A stretch of DNA of 64,000 bases from Candidatus Neomarinimicrobiota bacterium. Its GTDB lineage: Bacteria > Fidelibacterota > Marinisomatia > Marinisomatales > S15-B10. Numbering within the stretch: position 1 is the stretch's first letter; every line of letters begins with the position of its first letter. Where the stretch lies: NCBI GenBank assembly GCA_036476315.1, contig JAZGBI010000008.1:1-64000 (forward strand), in the 5' to 3' direction. Below are positions 61,329 to 64,000 of the stretch, one piece after another. The notes under the pieces were generated by a model. That model saw only the letters and a program-made list of their open reading frames with translations, had not been told where the DNA came from and ran no database searches. Position numbers and translations under genes: made by a program.

Positions 61329-62911
61329 TGTCTCTCCAACCGCTCCAGCAAATCGTTCCGGATGTAGCCGCGCAGTTCAACGCCGGGACGGAGCTCGATG
61401 TAGGAGTCGAAAAGGGGTACATACAGGTGTACCTCTCCTGGACCGGCCGATCCGTAGAGTTTGCTGACGAGATCTGTCTCGACCTCGGGAGAGGCGATTA
61501 TGAGAGGAGCGTTTGGCGCGCTTTCATCAACCGTATTCCACCAGCCCACATTGGAGAAAGACCGCAAGTACCATGGAAGAGGCCAGTAGTCGTCCCCAGG
61601 CCAGATGACCTGAATGGGCAGATCCTCCCCAGAGGGATGGGCGCGGGAGACTGCTTCCACTCGACGGGCAACGGCTATGACATCGTTTCGTGGGTGAGCG
61701 TACACATACGGGTTTACGGGATCTGAAGAATACCGAAAGTTCGCAAGGTATGTCTGCCTCACAAGTTGGATGGCGCCGGCTGTCAGCAAAACTGCTACCA
61801 CGATTCGCATATGATAACTCTTCTGCGACCTGATAATTACCGTCGCTCCCAGCCCGGCCAAGAGGATCATCCCGTAATGAAATGTCAGCAAATTCCAGGG
61901 CGTCTTGTACGGAATTGCTGAGAATATAGCAGTCATGATCAGTGTAAAGTAGGCGATGTAGCGGCCAAAAGGCGCACTCACCCCAGCGATTCCTGATTTG
62001 GTCATCAACGCAACGATTCCACAGAGGGCCAGAATGATGATGAGTCCCTCGCTCCACACCGGGCCCGAGCCAAAGCGTGAGTAAAGGAGAATCTTCAGGT
62101 AGTAATACCATGAATGAATATGCCAATCGCTCTGAGTTCCCCGGCTGAGGTAGGCGCCGTATGATCGAAAAGCGTCCACGAATCCCTCGGGATTGGAAAG
62201 AAATGATGAATGGAATAACCCGGAGACGAGTGCTCCCACCAGAATCGCGATTGCTCCATGGCGAAGGTTCACCTTTTCCATGTTTCCAAATGATATCGCT
62301 CCCCCCCGTTCCGTCCTTTTACGTGATACTGTCAAGATGAAAGCCAGAACCATCGAGGAAAAGACGACCAGACTTGTCTCCTTGGTTGCGTGTGTCAGTC
62401 CGAAAAAAAGACCGGTGAGAACGGCCCAGATCGATGTCCTGTTCTTGGTATACCGGAACGCAGATATGACTGTGCCGAATGTGAAGAAGACAAATAAAGT
62501 TTCCTGGATATAGTAGCGACTGAAGAAAACCATGGCAGGAGAAATGGCGGCAATAAAGGAAGAGATAATGACTGCGCGGAGGCTTAAGCCATCGATCAAC
62601 AGGAAGGGCAAAACGGCAAGAAGCACTCCAAAGAAAACAGGTACTATTCGGAGAACCGTCTCATTGAGGTCCTTTAATTCTCGGACGCCAGATAGACGGG
62701 CGGGGATAAGGGTAACGTAGTTGAGCGTTGGTCCGTGGAATTCCTGGGGATTATACCGGTAGTAGCCGTCTTCGAGAAGGCGCCCCAGTTTCACCGCGTG
62801 AATCGCTTCGTCTCCGTGCATGGGTCGATCTTCCAGCTTGGGGAGACGAAGCGACAGTGCAACCAAGGAAGAAAGGAGAATGAAGATAACCGGTGTTCTC
62901 TGCCATTTCAC
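61325..62911 (-). CDS. Agl23-like membrane glycosyltransferase (TIGR03663 type, GT39 relatives)
   Basis: This 528-residue polytopic protein has about ten TM helices after the signature loop LEDRPMHGDEAIHAVKLG and YRYNPQEFHGPTLNYVTLIP near residues 25-70. These match the TIGR03663/'flippase activity-associated' group of GT-C enzymes. The conserved HGDE supplies the acidic catalytic residues of the first loop. The C-terminal 130 residues are soluble and periplasmic. It probably transfers a sugar from a polyprenyl phosphate; acceptor unknown. Confidence 0.85.
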   Translation of the reverse strand: MKWQRTPVIFILLSSLVALSLRLPKLEDRPMHGDEAIHAVKLGRLLEDGYYRYNPQEFHGPTLNYVTLIPARLSGVRELKDLNETVLRIVPVFFGVLLAVLPFLLIDGLSLRAVIISSFIAAISPAMVFFSRYYIQETLFVFFTFGTVISAFRYTKNRTSIWAVLTGLFFGLTHATKETSLVVFSSMVLAFILTVSRKRTERGGAISFGNMEKVNLRHGAIAILVGALVSGLFHSSFLSNPEGFVDAFRSYGAYLSRGTQSDWHIHSWYYYLKILLYSRFGSGPVWSEGLIIILALCGIVALMTKSGIAGVSAPFGRYIAYFTLIMTAIFSAIPYKTPWNLLTFHYGMILLAGLGATVIIRSQKSYHMRIVVAVLLTAGAIQLVRQTYLANFRYSSDPVNPYVYAHPRNDVIAVARRVEAVSRAHPSGEDLPIQVIWPGDDYWPLPWYLRSFSNVGWWNTVDESAPNAPLIIASPEVETDLVSKLYGSAGPGEVHLYVPLFDSYIELRPGVELRGYIRNDLLERLERQ

Positions 62912-63639
62912 ATCTTGCCCACGGGTTTACCGTAGATTTCCACTTCGACATAGTGATTCAGGTCGTTGCCCGTGTTACCGTTGCTGTAGAGGCGTACATA
63001 TTGAGCTTTCACGCCTTTCGCGTCGATCAATTTTCCTTCGGCAGTCTCCACATAATGGAGGTCCTGGCCTGTTCCCAGACCCGATGAGTTGTCATGATCG
63101 TTGTTAAACAGGGTCTTCACATTTGTGTCAAACTCGGGGTCGTCAGCGACCTGAATCACAACATCAAAATAGACGCGGGGATTCTTGTGGAAATGCCACA
63201 AAAGTACTGCGTAGATGTCATGGGGAGCTCCGAGATCTATGGTGATGTGTTGCAGGAAAGGACCGAGTTCCACATAACTTCCTTCGGTACCTTTCTTATC
63301 CCCGTCAGTGCACAGTTCAAGCTCTCCGATGATAGGTTCTCTATCGCTGCTGTCCACCGGTCTGCCGAGAGCGACATTTCTTGTCCCTGATGGAGCATAA
63401 AATGGCGGACGGGGTTTTCCCAGCGGCTTCTCAAGTTTGGGAACCCGCATATCCTGAGGGGTACCGATGAACATGGGTTTGGGCAGCTCAATATCCAGGG
63501 GCGCCATTTGTTGACCCGTTGTATCGGAAGGTGTTTGACTTGCGGAATAGGCTTCATCTTTATTCGGACAGGGTACAATCAAGGCCAATGAGACCAGGGA
63601 TAGTGCGCTCATATTGACGCGGATGCCTCTCTCCATCAT
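62908..63639 (-). CDS. Secreted protein with F5/8 type C (discoidin-like) domain
   Basis: This 243-residue protein has an N-terminal hydrophobic segment (SALSLVSLALIVPC), a Pro-rich linker and a galactose-binding-like beta-sandwich. That domain shows RNVALGRPVDSSD, SYVELGPFLQHITIDLG, IYAVLLWHFHKNPRVYFDVV and AQYVRLYSNGNTGNDLNHYV, and ends VEVEIYGKP. Such modules bind carbohydrate; no catalytic domain is present. It overlaps the membrane glycosyltransferase gene by 4 bases. Confidence 0.82.
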   Translation of the reverse strand: MMERGIRVNMSALSLVSLALIVPCPNKDEAYSASQTPSDTTGQQMAPLDIELPKPMFIGTPQDMRVPKLEKPLGKPRPPFYAPSGTRNVALGRPVDSSDREPIIGELELCTDGDKKGTEGSYVELGPFLQHITIDLGAPHDIYAVLLWHFHKNPRVYFDVVIQVADDPEFDTNVKTLFNNDHDNSSGLGTGQDLHYVETAEGKLIDAKGVKAQYVRLYSNGNTGNDLNHYVEVEIYGKPVGKM

Positions 63640-63656
63640 GTTGTTCTTCTCCTCAT

Positions 63657-64000
63657 CTAGACATTCCGAATATCCGGAGATTCTCCCTTTTCTGGAGTTA
63701 GCTCCACGGCTTTGTACCCCCCCTTCGCTCTGAAGTAGAAGATAAGGATCAGGTAACAGACGAGCATTGCGGCGGGGAAAAAGGCGACTTTTGCCAGGGC
63801 ATTCTTCTTCGCTCCGTCACTGATTCTTTGGATCACTTCCCTTTCCCCGTTGCGTAGCCCCTCAACCTTTTCCTGGTCAATGGGTTGGTAGGTCCCGAAC
63901 ACGCTCAGTTTCTCCTCTCCCACAACCTGTGAATGGAGGGCGGGATTCTCTTTTTCAAGTTCCGTTTCGATGGCTTTGTCCTGAATATTTCCCAGGAATG
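63657..64000 (-). CDS. C-terminal part of an MFS-type transporter, cut by the window edge
   Basis: The frame is open to the right edge, so about 113 C-terminal residues are visible. They begin FLGNIQDKAIETELEKENPA, continue with a soluble loop (FGTYQPIDQEKVEGLRNGER) and one last TM helix (VAFFPAAMLVCYLILIFYF), and end with a short tail GGYKAVEL. This arrangement matches the end of sugar-permease-like MFS proteins found with discoidin-type genes in several phyla. That is from memory; the diagnostic N-terminal part lies outside. Confidence 0.6.
   Translation of the reverse strand, partial: FLGNIQDKAIETELEKENPALHSQVVGEEKLSVFGTYQPIDQEKVEGLRNGEREVIQRISDGAKKNALAKVAFFPAAMLVCYLILIFYFRAKGGYKAVELTPEKGESPDIRNV

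Noticed and set aside
1-64000. rRNA and tRNA genes
   Set aside because: I looked through the intergenic stretches for tRNA-like cloverleaf motifs and rRNA segments and saw none; a covariance search would be needed to exclude divergent ones.

Overview
This window is a stretch of bacterial chromosome with dense, often overlapping genes, many GTG starts and lipoprotein signals, and no rRNA or tRNA gene that I can see. The gene repertoire suggests a Gram-negative bacterium of the FCB kind: a BatA/VWA protein, PASTA, HflX, lipoproteins with lipoboxes, Omp85-like barrels, an Agl23-type glycosyltransferase and a DUF255 thioredoxin protein. Candidatus Marinimicrobia or a relative is my best guess, but this is inference from gene content only.

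Layout. 1-3176: the 3' end of an NhaD/CitMHS-like ion transporter, nuoN and a PduO-type cobalamin adenosyltransferase. 3177-4025: no intact gene; a heptamer tandem repeat and a decayed stretch. 4026-15234: a copper/silver-handling island, consisting of a Cys-rich secreted protein, CusC/CusB/CusA-type efflux, a CopA-type P1B ATPase with N-terminal YHS and heavy-metal-binding domains, a CcmH-like Cys protein, a double heavy-metal-binding lipoprotein and a sialidase-like lipoprotein. It also holds two gene remnants (P-II-like and DUF302). 15292-16202: a promoter, two paralogous 73-residue membrane proteins and a strong terminator. 16284-24216: housekeeping genes (yajC, def, fmt, rsmB, a PASTA protein, a dolichol-kinase-like protein, a BatA/VWA protein, hflX), nearly all overlapping. 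24492-28270: a DUF255/thioredoxin protein and an SSF symporter.

28320-43164 (minus strand) is the centrepiece. It is one long run, trpE-G-D-C-F-B-A, pheA, tyrA, aroF, aroA, aroE, aroC, aroK, aroB, aroQ, with a chorismate mutase gene just upstream. It encodes all steps from E4P + PEP to chorismate, on to tryptophan, and to the Phe/Tyr keto acids except the aminotransferase. Between the chorismate mutase gene and trpE lie a promoter, a 24-codon leader peptide whose core reads FSYYYWWF (all three aromatic amino acids), and an intrinsic terminator. This looks like an attenuator sensing Phe, Tyr and Trp together.

43165-49302 is an accessory, partly AT-rich region. It contains an aspartate-semialdehyde dehydrogenase remnant, a GNAT acetyltransferase, a MazF/RHH toxin-antitoxin pair, and a truncated mtnA followed by mtnP and apt (MTA and adenine salvage). 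It also has an SGNH hydrolase lipoprotein and two direct copies of a promoter + TPP riboswitch + terminator unit, one intact and one missing the conserved CUGAGA segment. Neither copy precedes a thiamine gene.

49303-64000: pyrF, pyrE, a cyclophilin lipoprotein, a patatin-like lipase, DsbD, a TlpA-like thioredoxin, an M1 peptidase fused to a probable beta-barrel, an HtrA/DegP protease, a GT2 glycosyltransferase, ApbE, an Agl23-like glycosyltransferase, a discoidin-like secreted protein and the C-terminal end of an MFS-type transporter that runs off the right edge.
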